DNA of 64,000 nucleotides from Buddleja alternifolia (GCA_019426215.1 CM033394.1:41600423-41664422); one strand, 5' to 3'. Shown: positions 46,340 to 59,577, numbered from the stretch's first letter. A program made the numbers and translations. Notes: generated by a model from the letters alone, not told the origin.

Positions 46340-46979
46340 TCTTTTGTATCTTTTTCTCCTACCTTTCCTGGAGTATTTCCCTTGTGGAGAAACGAAACGA
46401 ACAGTTATCCACTTTATCTTATCATTAGCAATTGACTTGTTACAAGTCGTGTGTGTGTGTAATATTGTATACGTGTCTATATTAACGACATATATACATG
46501 GATGATGGAAGAAATATTGTATACGTGACTGAACCTCATAAAGTCTAGCTCACCCTGATGAACCCAATTGACCTTAAAATCTACTCAAATAACATATTAA
46601 AATTTCAGATATCTAATAACCAGATTAAAATCTATATAACCTAAGAACTAATAAATCAATAACACGGACAAACATTATGGCGTCTTACACAAACAATATT
46701 CAAAACACATCCATAAGTCCATATTTGCTACCCATATCAATATTGTCACTTGAAAGAAAAAGAGAAGAGTTTATCTTGATTTAAACTTTGGTTCCATGCT
46801 GAAAAAATATAATAAAAATTATTAATAATATTAGTGGGGCGGGTTGTACTAAACCCACTACATGCCTTGAGCCCAGGCAGGTCAGAATTTTAAAATTCAT
46901 AACCTACCCCATAAATCATTTGGCGAACCCACACCTGCCCCAAACCGGGGAGGGAGGCTGTTTCATTGTCATCCATAGA
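46340..46979. other. Upstream region of the small gene, no other gene
   Basis: Presumed minus-strand promoter. The words AATATTGTATACGTG occur twice, at about 46462 and 46513. A G-rich repeat fragment lies at about 46835-46965. Nothing else was recognised. Confidence 0.45.
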
Positions 46980-46984
46980 GAAAA

Positions 46985-47320
46985 GTGCAAATTTAATTAT
47001 CTAGGATATGCCCCTGCAATTTTAGTTTCAATATTTACCAACTTGCAAAATTAGTTTTATATGATGTATTTTTTTGCATTTTAGTCCCCAACCATTAAAA
47101 AACAAATAGAAACTGTTAATTTGGTCATATGCAAGACACGTGATCAACAATAAACTTAACGGCTCGTGCATTTCGATCGTGTACGAAATTCCATCCAATT
47201 TTTAGTGGATGAGATCAAAATAACAGACAAATGCATCCTATGAGACCAATATTGTAAATTTGTAAAAAATATAATGAGACTCAAATTGCAATAGCCCTGA
47301 TCTTATAAAACTAATATTAT
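46985..47320. repeat. Degenerate foldback relic
   Basis: AAAAGTGCAAATTTAATT and a right end reading GGGCTATTGCAATTTGAGTC on the opposite strand suggest a decayed member of the Mutator-like family. Arms are poorly conserved. Confidence 0.4.
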
Positions 47321-47359
47321 AATTCTTCCTAAATCATATAATTTCAATTATATATTTAG

Positions 47360-47497
47360 GAAAATTCTAGTCCAAACCCGGTTTGGCCACACCTAAGTGT
47401 ATTTCCCAAAGAGAGTATATTACATTTGTCATATAATTGGTAAGTTCTTTTATAAAATACACATGGATTTGACCAAACCAGTAGCGGGATAGAATTT
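47360..47497. repeat. Small foldback MITE
   Basis: ATTCTAGTCCAAACCCGGTT on the left pairs with ATTCTATCCCGCTACTGGTT read on the opposite strand at the right. About 140 bp; superfamily is unknown. Confidence 0.5.
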
Positions 47498-47587
47498 CGC
47501 ATTTATATATTTATAGTCGATTCCCACGTGAATTTAGTCATAAAATGGTTTTTGATAGGCCAGGCAAAGATTGACCAATTGAAGAAC

Positions 47588-47986
47588 ATAGGCTATGTTT
47601 GATTATGTTTTGGGATGGTATTTTGGTGAGAAATTTATGGGTACACGTGCGTGTTTGATGAGATTGTGTTTGGTTTTATTTTGAGAGTTGGTTTTTGGGT
47701 TTTTTTTTGTGAGATAATGTTTGGTTTTATTTTCAGAGGGAACAAAAGTTACTGTAGCAGTCAAATCATGAAACTTTTGTCTGTTAGAGAGGAGAGAGAG
47801 AGAGAGAGCACATAGAGAGGAGTGTAGGGACAAAGTAGGTGTAGAAAGATGAAAATAATTATTACCTTTTTTTGTTTTGACAAAAAAAAGTAGTGTAATT
47901 TTTACCAAATATTTTGTGAACCAAACATGGTTTGATGAGAATTTTGGACGAAACGTGTTATGGAAACATAACCAAACATTGCCATA
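47588..47986. mobile_element. Tourist-like MITE, small relative of the 35012 copy
   Basis: The body is 47591-47983 (393 bp). ATA flanks it on both sides. The termini are GGCTATGTTTGATTATGTTT and, on the opposite strand, GGCAATGTTTGGTTATGTTT. It shares the TGTAGCAGTCAAATC motif and a GAGA run with the 1-kb MITE at 35012. Confidence 0.8.
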
Positions 47987-48134
47987 ATTTTTTACTACTA
48001 ATAATGTAGAGGTAAATTTCACTTTACCCCTTATAAGTTCGGGATCAATAAGAGTTTGACACACTATACTTTTAAATTCATCTCGTTACTCCCATGTAAT
48101 CTGGACCAGTTAGATTTTGCTTATCGGGGGACTC

Positions 48135-48726
48135 TTAGGCCCTAATTGGTTGGCATATCACTCTCTCAAAATTAATTTTTCAACGAAAATTATATGAAGA
48201 ATGCATTTGTATGACATTCTATCAAGATTTTTTCATAAAAAATAATGTCAAAGTTTCTATATTTATCTTATAAAATTTGGAAAAAGTAGCTAATTTTAGA
48301 AAAAATTCTTCCAAGAAAAAGAGGAAAAGTAGTTTTAAACTATTCATGATTTAATAGTTTCTCATCGATTAAAAGGGTTTTATTCGGCTTTTCGCAACTC
48401 CGAATGAAAAACTAATCACATATTCTAATGCAAAATAACACAGATGCAATATACAATCCATTGTGCCTATTTTTTTTATGTCTACATCGATGAATTTGAC
48501 TTAAATTTGTATATAAAATATTATATCTAAACACAAATTCTAACAAATTTTTCAAAACAAAAGACATATGACATCAATCATAATCATTACATGTTTTTCT
48601 CTAAAAAAAAACTCACCCAAACACACTTTTAACACCACATTTGTTTAATCTCTAAAAACACTTTTTCTCAATTTTATCATAAAAAATAATTTCTCCGAGA
48701 TAGATATGTCAACCAATTAAGCTTTA
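48135..48726. mobile_element. MITE with TTA target duplication
   Basis: The body is 48138-48723 (586 bp). TTA flanks it at 48135-48137 and 48724-48726. The termini are GGCCCTAATTGGTTGGCATA and, on the opposite strand, AGCTTAATTGGTTGACATA. The duplication and size fit a PIF/Harbinger-type MITE. No coding. Confidence 0.75.
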
Positions 48727-48896
48727 ATTCCTCACTTTACCCCTAAAACTCTTTAAAACATCTCATATTGCGGACTTTTGTGAACTCCCAGCGAAAATTA
48801 TTAGAAAATCCGTAAATATTAAACCATTCATTTGTGATTCTTGAACCAATATATTGTGTAGTAGCAGAACCAACATAGAAAAATATGTATGAAGAA

Positions 48897-51292
48897 TGTT
48901 AGGGATGGTAGCATCAAAGTACGAAGAAATAATCAAGAAACAGTAAAATCTAAGCTTATGCATGAAGATAACAAACACGAGGATTTAACGTAGTTCGATA
49001 TAATTGGCTATATCCACGAGCCAACCTAGATCTACATCTTTATTTCTCAAAGTGAATATGAGTACATCGATGAATTACAAGTGGAGTTATCCTAATTATA
49101 ATAGTTGGAGTAATCTAAAACCCTATCAAAATAGAAAATATATTCCTAATAAACTTGGGGAACAAGTCTACATACTATCTGAAACAAATAAGCCTAAAAA
49201 ACTTGCCAAATCCGAGTCCAAAATGCGTAAGGTATTTATCAACACACTGCCGAATGCCGCGGCAACCCATTTTTCCGCCATTGCCGCGAACGCCGCGGCA
49301 TTCCTTCATACTCCTGAGACAATGCGGTGTTCCGTCCAGGAACGCCATTTTGTCTTTTTTTGTCCTTTTTCAACCCTTTCGCAACTCTGGGACTCCCCGA
49401 CTCATCTCGGCTTCATCTTTGGCTCTATTTTGGCTCCTCTCAATCCTATTTTTGATTCAACTCTACTATATCCCGAAAATCTCCCATTTGGAGACTGATA
49501 AAAAAAACAACTCTAACTCAACTCAGACCACCACTTCACTTTTTCTAGTGATCCTCAGTCTAGTCGGCACATCTCCAAACCCTATGGAGATAAAAAAAAT
49601 CACGAGATATCCCCATATCTTATCAACTCATTCATCCTCTTGTGTCAACCACTTGACAGACTCCCACAATTGCACAATGTTCCCCTATCTTTGAACCCTC
49701 GCCATATTCTTTTGGTGATTAGCTAACTCCTGAATACCGTGACATATCCATCTCGGTCCAACTGATCCTCGGATATAGGTTACTTCAAAACCTGGAACAT
49801 ATCACAACCCAAACTGCTTTTGTCAACCTGTCCACTGACATCCTTACACCGAGGACCTTTTTTTAATGACAATCTCGGATCCCTCACATATTTGCTCTTT
49901 GCCCCTGAATAAGCTATGTCTGATCCATCTGCCCACTAGGTTTTTCAATAGCCAACTAGGGTCACTGACAGTCTGACACATCTACTCGAGCTCTCACCCC
50001 ACGAGCTATGTCACATCCCTTTGCCAAAAAACCCCCTCGTCTCTACAAATCTACCTACCCGGCTTTGCACCCTACCTTCATGATTCCTGGCTCCACGTCT
50101 ACCCTTCCCGGCGTTGTTTCATACCTCATGGATCTCTCTATGTGGATCCATCTCCACACACTGCCCACTCGGTCGCTCGACTACACGGATCTACCCTCTC
50201 AGCTACCAATTCTATTACTCTAACCTCTGGGTCGATAGATTTGCTTTCTTGGCACCGTAACACTGCATTCCCAGTCTAGCAACTCACTTGCTCCATCTCA
50301 GCAGCATGAGTTTGCTCTCTAACCTCTTGCTCTACAGATATGCCTCCGGCACCGCAACTGCTCCCACTGGCTTCGTGTCTACCCACCTGACAACACAAAC
50401 CTGCCTCTGCTGCTGCGAATCTTTATCTCTAGCACCACGATTTTCCAATATTTTCTTGTTAATGTTCAATGAGATTACTCTTTTTTGGTTGGTGATCTAA
50501 CTGATCTCATCCTCCCCTCTCATCTTCTTTGGCTTCACCATGACCTCAATTCGTGCTCCCTGCAACAAAATCGTCGAGCTTTATTACTCTTCTATCTTCT
50601 ACCATCGTTCCCACGATGAAATCCGCGTTTAACCAAAATCGTTTTTCCATAGATCTAGATCTGAGACACGCGATTTCTAAATATACAACTTATGGCTCTG
50701 ATACCAGTTCTTAGGATGGTAGCATTAGAGCACGAAGACATAATCAAGAAACAATAAAATTTAAGCCTATGCATGAAGATAACAAACACAAGGATTTAAC
50801 GTGGTTCGGCATAATTGCCTACATCTACGAGCCAACCTAAATCAACATCTTTATTTCTCAAAGTAAATATGAGTACATCAATGAATTACAAGAGGAGTTC
50901 TCCTATTTATAATAGTTGGAGTAATCTAAAACCCTATCAAATTAGGAAACATATTCCTAATAAACTTGGGGAACAAGTCTAGATACAATAGGAAACAAAT
51001 AAGCCTAAAAAAACTACCAAATCCGAGTCCAAAACGCATAAGGTATCTGTCAACATGTTGCTAGCGCAGCGGCAACCCATTTTTCTGCCACTGCCGTGAA
51101 CGCGGTGGCATTGCTCCACGAACGCAGCGGCATTCCGTCAGACTCCCGAGACGCCGCAGCTTCTCTCCTCCGAAGCCACACAACTTGTTTTCGTCCTTTT
51201 CTGACCCTTTCACGACCTCGGGACTCCCTGATCCATGTTGGCTTCATCTTTGGTTCTATTTTGGCTCCTCTCAGTCTTATTTTTAATCCGAC
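48897..51292 (-). mobile_element. Non-autonomous LTR retrotransposon
   Basis: Two homologous direct LTRs, about 48897-49490 and 50712-51292, bracket a 1.2-kb interior. The complement of the tRNA-Met primer site (GCTCTGATACCA) lies at about 50696-50707, next to the right LTR. That sets the orientation to minus, with the right LTR as the 5' LTR. The left LTR begins TGTTAGGGATGG. Each LTR holds a GC-rich block (about 49245-49345 and 51060-51170). No gag or pol motif is readable inside, so it would rely on proteins from other elements. The LTRs differ at many sites, so it is not recent. Flanking pentamers AAGAA and GAGAA may be the target duplication (4/5). Confidence 0.75.
49500..50700 (-). other. 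Interior of the non-autonomous LTR element
   Basis: C- and T-rich on the plus strand. Small frames at 50008-50223 and 50288-50500 show no known domain and are not called. Confidence 0.6.
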
Positions 51293-51620
51293 TCCACTAT
51301 CTCGACGGAGAATTGATTATATGCAATTCTATTTCTCGTTTTGCTACAAATTGCATGCATGAAGTAACTCGTTTGATTTTATTTTTTTATATCTTGTTTA
51401 GTTCAAAATTGAAACCTTGCTCCAGTAAATTATTAATTGTTTGTTGTTCTACTACGCAATGCATTGGTTCAAGAATTACAAAGAATAATTTTCTAAAGAT
51501 TTGGAAATTATTTTCCAATGTTTTTGGCTTGAAGTTAATGAAACTTTGAAAATCGAGATGTTTTGAATTTGTGAATAAAAGGGTCAAACTGTTAAGAGGT
51601 TGGAGTTTAAAAGATAAAAA
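51293..51620. other. Spacer
   Basis: Frames at 51235-51587 run across the LTR edge and are unrecognised. No gene is called. Confidence 0.45.
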
Positions 51621-51880
51621 GGTGAATTACACGAACACTCCCTCACTTTAGTGTTAATTATTAAAAAAATAAATTGTTTTTGGTAAATTACAATGAGACC
51701 CCCTCAAGGATTTATTTGTAAGGTTCATAGGGATGAAATTGTAAGTATTTTTAAATACACAGGAGTGTAAATTGTAAAAATGTCTTAACATGAGGAGGAT
51801 TTTATATAATTTCGAAAATGTCAGGAAGTTTTTGTTAATTATCACTAAAGTGAGGTGGTCCGTAGGTAATTTTCTCTTTT
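51621..51880. repeat. Small foldback MITE
   Basis: GGTGAATTACACGAACACTC on the left and, on the opposite strand at the right, GAGAAAATTACCTACGGACC; both continue into CCTCACTTTAGTG. About 260 bp. No clear target duplication. Confidence 0.55.
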
Positions 51881-52137
51881 ATATATTAACCAGATATTCA
51901 ATTTCATGCTAGTCACTTGAACATTCATTCGGAAATGAGTTCAACACATTTATTCCATCTCAGAGGTTTCCTATGTTAAATGATGAAGAACAAGAAATAT
52001 CAATCCTTTATCACCAAGTCCTTTACATTCATATATTTACAATAAGCTTATGTAAACGAGTTTACTTATTTTCTCAATTAAAATCTCACACATAAGTTTA
52101 TGTACACAAATGATTAATTATCCTCAAACAGTAAAAG

Positions 52138-53553
52138 TCAGAATCTCTTCTTTGCTTTAACAGGTCCTCTTGGAATCTTGTTAAGTATTTCGGTGTCAAT
52201 TTTCTTGTACCATTTCTTCATATCTTTGTTCCCTTTGCTTGCGAGATAATCCACCTCGTATTGATACCGTTCGTACAAGGCCGGAAGAGTTATCAAGCAC
52301 AAAAAGCCTTATGTATCGTAAAAAAATAAAAATTAGGCTAAAAAAAACAAATAAAATACTCGAATAAAAAGAACGAAAGATTAAAAATACTTACCAGTGT
52401 ATAACAGATTCAGGGAGCTGAAGTAGTTTCCAATTCCCGAAAGTACCCAGAGGAACACGACGGCCTCAAGAAACCCAAAAATAATTAGAAAAATAAAAAC
52501 ATGAATTAAATATGTGTGACACAATATTTTATAAGTCTAAGTTAAATTATCTTAATATTAAGTAATGAGAAACTGCATAAAAAGTACCATAAAGAATGTT
52601 TTCATATCTTTCCCAGATGAAACATCATAGATTTTTAATAAAGTCCTGTTTAATTTAGCATACAGCCATTTGAATGTGGATTCTGGGATTGTGATTGCCC
52701 GTGGATCCGGAGGACTCCTGAAGATGAATCCAAAAACATGATAAGTTTAAATAAAATTATTTTGCAAATTCGAGTTGAATAAGAAAAACGTCATTTTAGA
52801 ACAAAATGTTGCTGCATATTAAGGTGTATTACTTGATTTTATCTTATGTTCTAATGTTTACCGGTCGATTAGGCCTGCCCCGGTAGACCAGACGAACAAT
52901 ATCAACATCATAAGTATGGAAATATGGCATAGGAGTGTGACAAAGTTGTATTCGACGACTTCAAACAGGAACCATATAACTGTGAGTCCTATTAGTATTG
53001 CTGCTGATAAGTTCTTGTTCCTCCATAATAGTACATCAGCAACTGCAAAAAAATAAGGAAAAAAAGAAAGAAAACATTTGCTCTCATTCTGAATAGAATT
53101 CATTTTTGATAAATGAAAATCGTCACAATCTTTGTTATAAGGACGCAAAAATTTCTGGTTTACAATTTCTACAGAAAAGAAATTATAGTTTGTCATATTT
53201 CTCTATTGGAGCGTTTATAAGAATTTGTTGTTAAACTAGAATTATATTTTTCAGGAACTGCTAATTCAATTAAAGTAATGACGTGACACAACTAACACTG
53301 AATCGCTACTTATAAGGGTATTATAGGAAAGATATATAAATAACCTATTTTTTTAACTCTTTTTTATGGCACGAAGGTTGTACTGATTGCGCCAAACAAA
53401 ATAATTTTAAGTATAAAATACGGAATATCTAAGACAATAGAGAATTGGAAAATGACCTTTTCCTCCCCCAAGAATGGCATGTAAAGGCTTTTCACGGCCA
53501 AACAATCTGCTTGGACCTGCAGGATGATCATCAGAATCCGAGTAAATTGGCAT
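52138..53553 (-). CDS. RTNLB: Reticulon-like protein B
   Basis: Five coding exons on the minus strand: 53457-53553, 52862-53042, 52588-52717, 52395-52464 and 52138-52307. Phases agree and give 215 residues. The reticulon homology domain begins with PLHAILGGGKVADVLLWRNK and shows the usual two hydrophobic hairpins. The first is AILIGLTVIWFLF plus LLCHISILMMLILF; the second is FFMAVVFLWVLSGIGNYF plus LYTGFLCLITLPALYERY. A short charged tail ends in Lys/Arg-rich residues. Reticulons insert as wedges in the endoplasmic reticulum membrane and shape tubules. Length is typical for plant RTNLBs of the short class. All splice junctions are GT..AG. Which RTNLB paralogue it is cannot be decided. Confidence 0.9.
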
Positions 53554-53797
53554 TTTCGTGTGCTCGTTGATAATTACAAAGAAGCTCGGATCGATGCTGT
53601 AATTAAATGAGAACTTAAGCTTAATTAATAGAAATCATCCGAACTGTTCTTTATATACGCAGTGAAAATACCAAACCTTTGTAGGCAAGGCACTTTGTAA
53701 GTAGAAAGAAAGGAATGGCTTTGGCATGGCTAGAAAGATAACCAACCACCTCCTTCCTATCCACAATTAATATATTATGGTTGCTCCAATATATATG

Positions 53798-54502
53798 CTA
53801 CCTATGATACATGGATATTTTTAATATTGGACCCGTGCAGTATCGTATTCGAATCGAATATGATACTTTGCAGATACCACCCGGATACATATCGGATACC
53901 TTTTCTACGTATCCAAAAATTAAATTAAAAAAAATTTCGGATACCGCATCCAATACTTCCGGATACCGTATCTCATACAAAATTTGAAATATCTGACACG
54001 CCTTGGATATCATACATAGCTCTTTTACTTGTTATATTATACTTTATAGGTTAAAATAGGAAAATAATAATAACTTTGACCTTACGTTAATATGTTAAAC
54101 AAACAATAAGGAAGTTTAGAGAAGCAAAAATCTATTTCGATTTCACTTTTTAATATATTTTTTCTTCTCTTGCTCCACGAAAAAATCTATCATTTACACT
54201 TTATTACCAAAGATTTTGGATAAAAAGATAAATGTTGATATCAATGAAATGACATTCTTACACCGCCACAAATATGAAATATTATAGTTACCTTCGAAAT
54301 TTTTGAAACTTATAAACAATGAATCTGTGTTAGTATTGCACTTGTATTTATGTTAATGAACATACTGACTCAAATTTATATTTAAGTACTATATATATAT
54401 ATTCGTATCCCCAACGTATCGTATCCTATAATTTTTAAGTTTGACGTATTTCGTATCCGTGTTCTATCGTATCCGTATCCTCGTATCCGTATCCGTGCAT
54501 CA
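53798..54502. mobile_element. GTATCCGTATC repeat element, second copy
   Basis: Termini TATGATACATGGATAT and, on the opposite strand, GATGCACGGATACGGATAC. It shares ACGTATCGTATCC words with the copy at 33774-34232. It lies just upstream of the reticulon gene. AT-rich, non-coding. Confidence 0.65.
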
Positions 54503-56280
54503 TATCGCATATAATTGAACTATCCGTTAAATCTCCCAATTTTCCATTCTTATAAGCTGTCGGGACTCAAAATTCTAAGATATTCACAATCTCGACACAT
54601 GGATTCATCATATGCTTGTGTTATACCGAGACTTGGAATCAAAGGGAGACTTTTCGGTTTTTCGTCTACGTCACAACTTTTTCTATCTTCACATTTAAAC
54701 TATGCGTGTATATATTTATACGTGCGTGCAACAAAAACTATTACATACATATATGATAGATGATTGAACTGCTTGAGGAACTTTCGTATAAATCAATGTT
54801 TCAATAAAATAACAATGGTCCTAATTATTCTATCCTTTTCCATTGGGTCATCTTTAAGAGCTATTAAACTCTAGTCTTGAATCAGTCGCAACCATTCACA
54901 TGATTTGACTTATGTAAAATCCAACTTGCACAAATAAATATAGTTATACCAAAAATCAGAGTCACGACACTTCTTATAATTTACTCCTATGTATTCAATA
55001 ATGCTTAAATATTTGATCTTGGGTAATTAGACCCATTGATATGTATATATAATATTCCTATTAACTATATGTGTAGTTAAACTTATTAGAATTACAAATA
55101 TGACGATTATATTTACAAAGATGGATTATATATCTTATTAAGGCAAAATTTACACTCTAGAATATCACAAGCCCACCATGGAATGGAAGGTCCCAAAAGA
55201 AAAGATAGATTAGTGACTATTAAGATAGTTATATCCTAATGGGCTTTTAGTATTGTCAACCCTTTTTAGATCTAAATATATTTGATAACCTTTAATTTGT
55301 TGCACATGACTAGTTGGTATCAAAATATCAATTTATCACACTTGCATATGCAAATGTTCCTACAAACAGCGTCACTTAATTTGCATCAGAAAATTGCACT
55401 AGAAAATCTTTTAGGTAGTCTCGTTATCCACTTAATTGGAAAAAAAGAGAATGATATATCTTCCTCTCTTAATTAAGCTTCATGGGCTTATTCAAGCTAA
55501 TCTAACAATGTGGTTTCTTTTTTTCTTGAAGAGTGCTACCCTAGAACTCTAGTATGACCGATCCAGACCTGAGTTACTACCAACATGGTTTCTTATTATT
55601 TATTCCCTTACAAATTTTATAGTAAAATCAGCCCCCACACATTTGGTTCATGCAAAACGTTATATAAGGTCAATAAATCCAAATTGGTAATGGGCTTGCG
55701 CCTAATATAAAATCAATCTAAGAGATAATTAATTAGTTTCGCCTAATTTACTTATTCTAAGAAGCTGATCATTATGTGTTCCTCTGTAATTATTTTAATT
55801 TTTTGTATATCATTTGTTATTGAAGAATTAGTAAAAAAGTCATTGAATTAGTATTTGACTTCAATTATTATCAGTTTATCACTTTTATATGATGATCTTG
55901 TTCTAGAAACCAATTTGTTAACATAATGATTCATCTAATGTAAGATAGACATCCAATATGAAATTCAAGAGTGTCACAAGGGGTTGAAAGTTGACATTTC
56001 CAACAAGGATAATGTGATATTCCATTACCCAATAGAAAAACTATGAAACACATTTTTATAAAACGATTTCCTAATTAACAAAACTGAAGATAAGATAATA
56101 ACACCTATTGGAAACAAACATCTCCGAAAGATCTCAATATTAAAATAACATATTCTCAATTTCTTCAACAAAATGGAAATAGTAGTACTCCTGAACATAA
56201 GAAAATGGTGAAAATAGACATGAACATAAACATAAAGAAACGGAAAGAAAACTAGGAAAGTAAATATAGGAAATTTCTAG
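54503..56280. other. Intergenic, no gene recognised
   Basis: AT-rich DNA. Frames at 54515-54763 and 55282-55476 have no recognisable domain. A short stretch near 55540-55580 has a SINE-like look (CTCTAGTATGACCGATCC) but no complete element. Confidence 0.5.
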
Positions 56281-57377
56281 TTATTTTTTGAGGCAAAAAC
56301 AATCAAATGATATTAAATGAGCTATATCAGCGGCTAAAGCTTCGGAAACATGATGAGGGAGGTCAAGTACATCCTCCTGGTCCTCTACAACCGAACACGC
56401 TAAGAAATGCGCCCCAAAATTACCACTATGCTTACCAAACAAAAAAGAACAAGACAAAAATGACAAAGTTAAAGAACGAACATCTGAAATAATCGGACCC
56501 AAAGAACTAAGAACCAGATCTGGAGATTGAAACGCAAGAATGAGGATCTGGCAGTCCGCTTCCAAAATAACTTCTTGCCAACCCTTAGAAGCTGCAACAT
56601 CTAACATCGTACGAGCTGCCAAGGCTTCGCCATGTTCTGGAGACGACAAGAAAGGAAACGTCTTCATGAACCACCCCTCACAAGCTCCCGAATTATCTCG
56701 GGCAACCACCCCTGTTCCCATGATGCCTTCATGTTGGAAGAGAGCCGCGATCAAAATTGACCTTTATAACCCCATGTCGCGGGGCTTGCCTAGTAACCCG
56801 TGGAGATGGAGGTTTGTTGGTCTCGACTGCTTTACGGAAAGCCTAGAGAAAAACCCGTGCTTAATGAACTGTGACATCAGGAGGGACCGAGTGATTTTCC
56901 ATTAATGCCTTGCTTCTATTGAACCATAAAAACCAACACAAGATAAGGAACAAACAGAAATTTGGTGCCTCCAATTCCCGATCCAAAACCTGAACCAGTA
57001 TTCAATATTCTAGAGCGAAAATGAAACCAAAGGCCAAGGAATGTCCGAAAGACACAAAACAACTCTTGCATATGGCACAAAAATAATACGTGATAAATAG
57101 TTTCTCCCCCCATGTCACATAATGGGCAAATACCTAGCACATCAATTCTTCTGCTAACAAGTTCCATTCCCTTAGGTAGCGCATCTCGGCAGGCCTTCCA
57201 AGCAAAGATTTTCACCTTCAGGGGAATTCGTGATGCCTATATGAAGTCCCAATTGGTACTGTCCAGCTCCTCCACTGCCAAAGAGGACGAGGGTTTGTTT
57301 AACATCGAGATCTCTCGTGCCAAGTGATAAGCACTCCGAACGGTAAAAAGACCCAATTTGGTATGGTGACAAACTAA
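56281..57377 (-). pseudogene. LINE relic: RNase H and zinc-binding RT tail
   Basis: The minus strand reads from right to left as the C-terminal end of a plant LINE polyprotein. At about 57300-56916 there is a zf-RVT module with MKIFAWKACRDALP, then the Cys/His pattern CPLCDMGGETIYHVLFLC. At 56754-56281 there is an RVT_3-type RNase H region with GTGVVARDNSGAC, EALAAR and EADCQ. The parts lie in different frames, so the element is decayed. No endonuclease or RT proper is present. Confidence 0.75.
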
Positions 57378-57793
57378 GGCCTTGTTTGTTTATGTTTTCA
57401 AATCCCATTTTCATTATTCTGGATCACAAAATTCTAAAAATTCACATTTCAAACTATTTTCAACCAAATTCATCATCTTTCAAATTCACTTTCTCATTCT
57501 CCAATATACCTACCTATCAATCAACACATCCATCATTTCACACAATTATCAATCAATATTCATTTACTTTACACTACTTTTCTCTTTCTCTTTCATACTT
57601 TTTAATCAATCAACCAATCACACATCAACTAATCATTATTGATTAGACACATTTTACAAAATTTCAACCATATTCTAAAAACTTAAACAAACACACAAAC
57701 ATATCAAATCAAATTCACACGAATATCCATAGTATGCGTTCCCCAAAAAATTTTCAAGATTTAAACTCAAAAACATAAACAAACAAAGCCTAA
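57375..57793. mobile_element. Tourist-like MITE, copy 2
   Basis: The body is 57378-57790 (413 bp). TAA flanks it perfectly (57375-57377 and 57791-57793). The termini are GGCCTTGTTTGTTTATG and, on the opposite strand, GGCTTTGTTTGTTTATG. It is homologous to 24026-24507 in opposite orientation. It inserted into the LINE relic. Confidence 0.9.
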
Positions 57794-58010
57794 GAAATCT
57801 TTGTTCGCAACACTTCCCAAAGGAATGGACATGATGGTCGAAGCCTCCGAATCACTATACACATCTCGAACAAGCTGCTCGTTCCACCATCCATTGTCTC
57901 TCATACGTAGCGCACTCACTTTCACCTCCACATCCAAAGTGTTAGGTTCGGACACCACTCTAAACAATGACGTCGAGGGAGCCATGGATCACCCTAAATC
58001 CTAACTTCGT
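57794..58010 (-). pseudogene. LINE relic, upstream portion
   Basis: Minus-strand frame with NGWWNEQLVRDVYSDSEAST and IMSIPLG, the segment that precedes the zinc-binding tail in plant LINE polyproteins. It continues the relic at 56281-57377 across the MITE. Confidence 0.65.
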
Positions 58011-58030
58011 GACACGAACCTATGCGCCAC

Positions 58031-59577
58031 TGTTAGGAATTTCATGTTAGAAGTTTTGATGATGACAATTAAGTTTTTGTTAGACCTCAAAAAAAGCTGT
58101 AAGTTTATTTTCGTAGAAAACTTGTATAGGCTTTGAAGCGTTAGACTTGTAATAGATTTATTAGGCTTCGTTATCTTACTTTAGAGAGTTAGGCAAAATA
58201 GTCTTAGGCTGAGCGTCTGATGATTTCTGAGTGAGTTTATCAGTGGTAAAGTTCGAAGACTCAAGCGCCTGATCTCAGAAGATAGATACAGTCTCCAAGC
58301 GTCCACTTTGGCCAGCTATATCAAGCGTTACCTTATGGGACAGAAGTGATTTCACCTGAATTTACTTCTAAGTCCAGAAGGAGTTTAATGCAAATATTCT
58401 CAAAGCATTAAATACCAACGGGTATTAATTTCAAATGCATTAAATGTTGATAAGAGCATTTAATATGATAAGCAATGTCAGACGTACGGAGAAGCCACCC
58501 TATTGGACTGTCAACTATCTCAGACTGCAGCACCAACTTTCGTGCAGCAGATTTTCAGGAAAAAGGACAAAAGCTGTTCACTCGCGAAAGTGAGAGACAC
58601 GCGCCAGTGCATGTGTCAAACGGACACTTTCTCCAAGAATACCTATAAATAGGACTTCAACAACAAACAAAAAAAAGGGCAACAATTTTATCAAAGCCAA
58701 ATTGCTGTTGCATTAAAATCTCATTCCTTAAATTCTCAGAAAAGCCAGAAACTTCAAGAAACATCCAAATTGCTTTTCTTATATTCCTGAGACAGTCAAC
58801 AAATATCTCAAACATTCTTTTTGAAGAAACCAGATTCCTACTGAGATATTACCAAGTTGTTTGAACTTCATCAAAATCAAACAAACCTTTTAGAAAATCC
58901 CATCCAAGCCTCGCGATCTGTGTGAAGTCGAAGTTGGATACTTGCATCATTTCTGGGTGAAAGAAGCAAGAGGGTTGAAGTGATTTGAAGCAGAAATTTG
59001 TGTGATCAAGGAGCTCAAGTCATCGACATCCATCTCTCCCTAATTTGTAGAAGATTCTGTGTGATTCTTTGAGAATCATTTTAGTGGATTGCCTCCAAGT
59101 GCAAAGGAGAAGAAGGACGTAGTTGGGATTACACCACCCAACGAACCTTACAAATATTGTGTTATTTACTTTTCAGTCATTTCATTCATCTATCATATCA
59201 TTGCATAAGTAAAACACAATCAAAAGCTAAGCACCTAAGAAACATCTTGTGACGCTAAAACTTTCAAAGAGAAGACTCCAAAATCATTCCGCTGTGCTAA
59301 CCCTGATTAAAAGAACTGAACGCTTAACCTACAAGGTCAAAGTATTCAATTCCTGAAGTCTAAGTTAACTTTATAAAACAGTCTTCATTAGACGCTTCAC
59401 AAAGTCTCAAATATCTTACGTGAACGCTAAGGTGAAGCGTCACACTCTTCAAGCGCCTATCATTTCAAGCGTCCAAATACGTTTAATACGAAATCTTTTT
59501 TAAGTCGAAAAAGACTAAAGGGTCTATTCAACCCCCCCCCCCTTCTAGACCCTTTCGTATGCCACTTGGGACCAACA
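58031..59577 (+). mobile_element. Ty1/Copia 5' LTR (SIRE-like)
   Basis: It begins TGTTAGGAAT and ends CCAACA, just before a tRNA-Met primer site at 59580. Length 1547 bp, typical of SIRE/Maximus elements. TATA box TATAAATAG at 58644-58652. A C-run lies at about 59531-59542 near the end. The left pentamer GCCAC (58026-58030) is one half of a possible target duplication; the other lies outside the window. Confidence 0.85.

Noticed and set aside
49004..49694. Frames of 164 and 179 codons across the left LTR
   Set aside because: They start inside an LTR and show no retroelement or host domain; the same stretch in the other LTR is not conserved as protein.
51654..51845. 63-codon minus frame
   Set aside because: Lies inside a small foldback MITE and has no domain.
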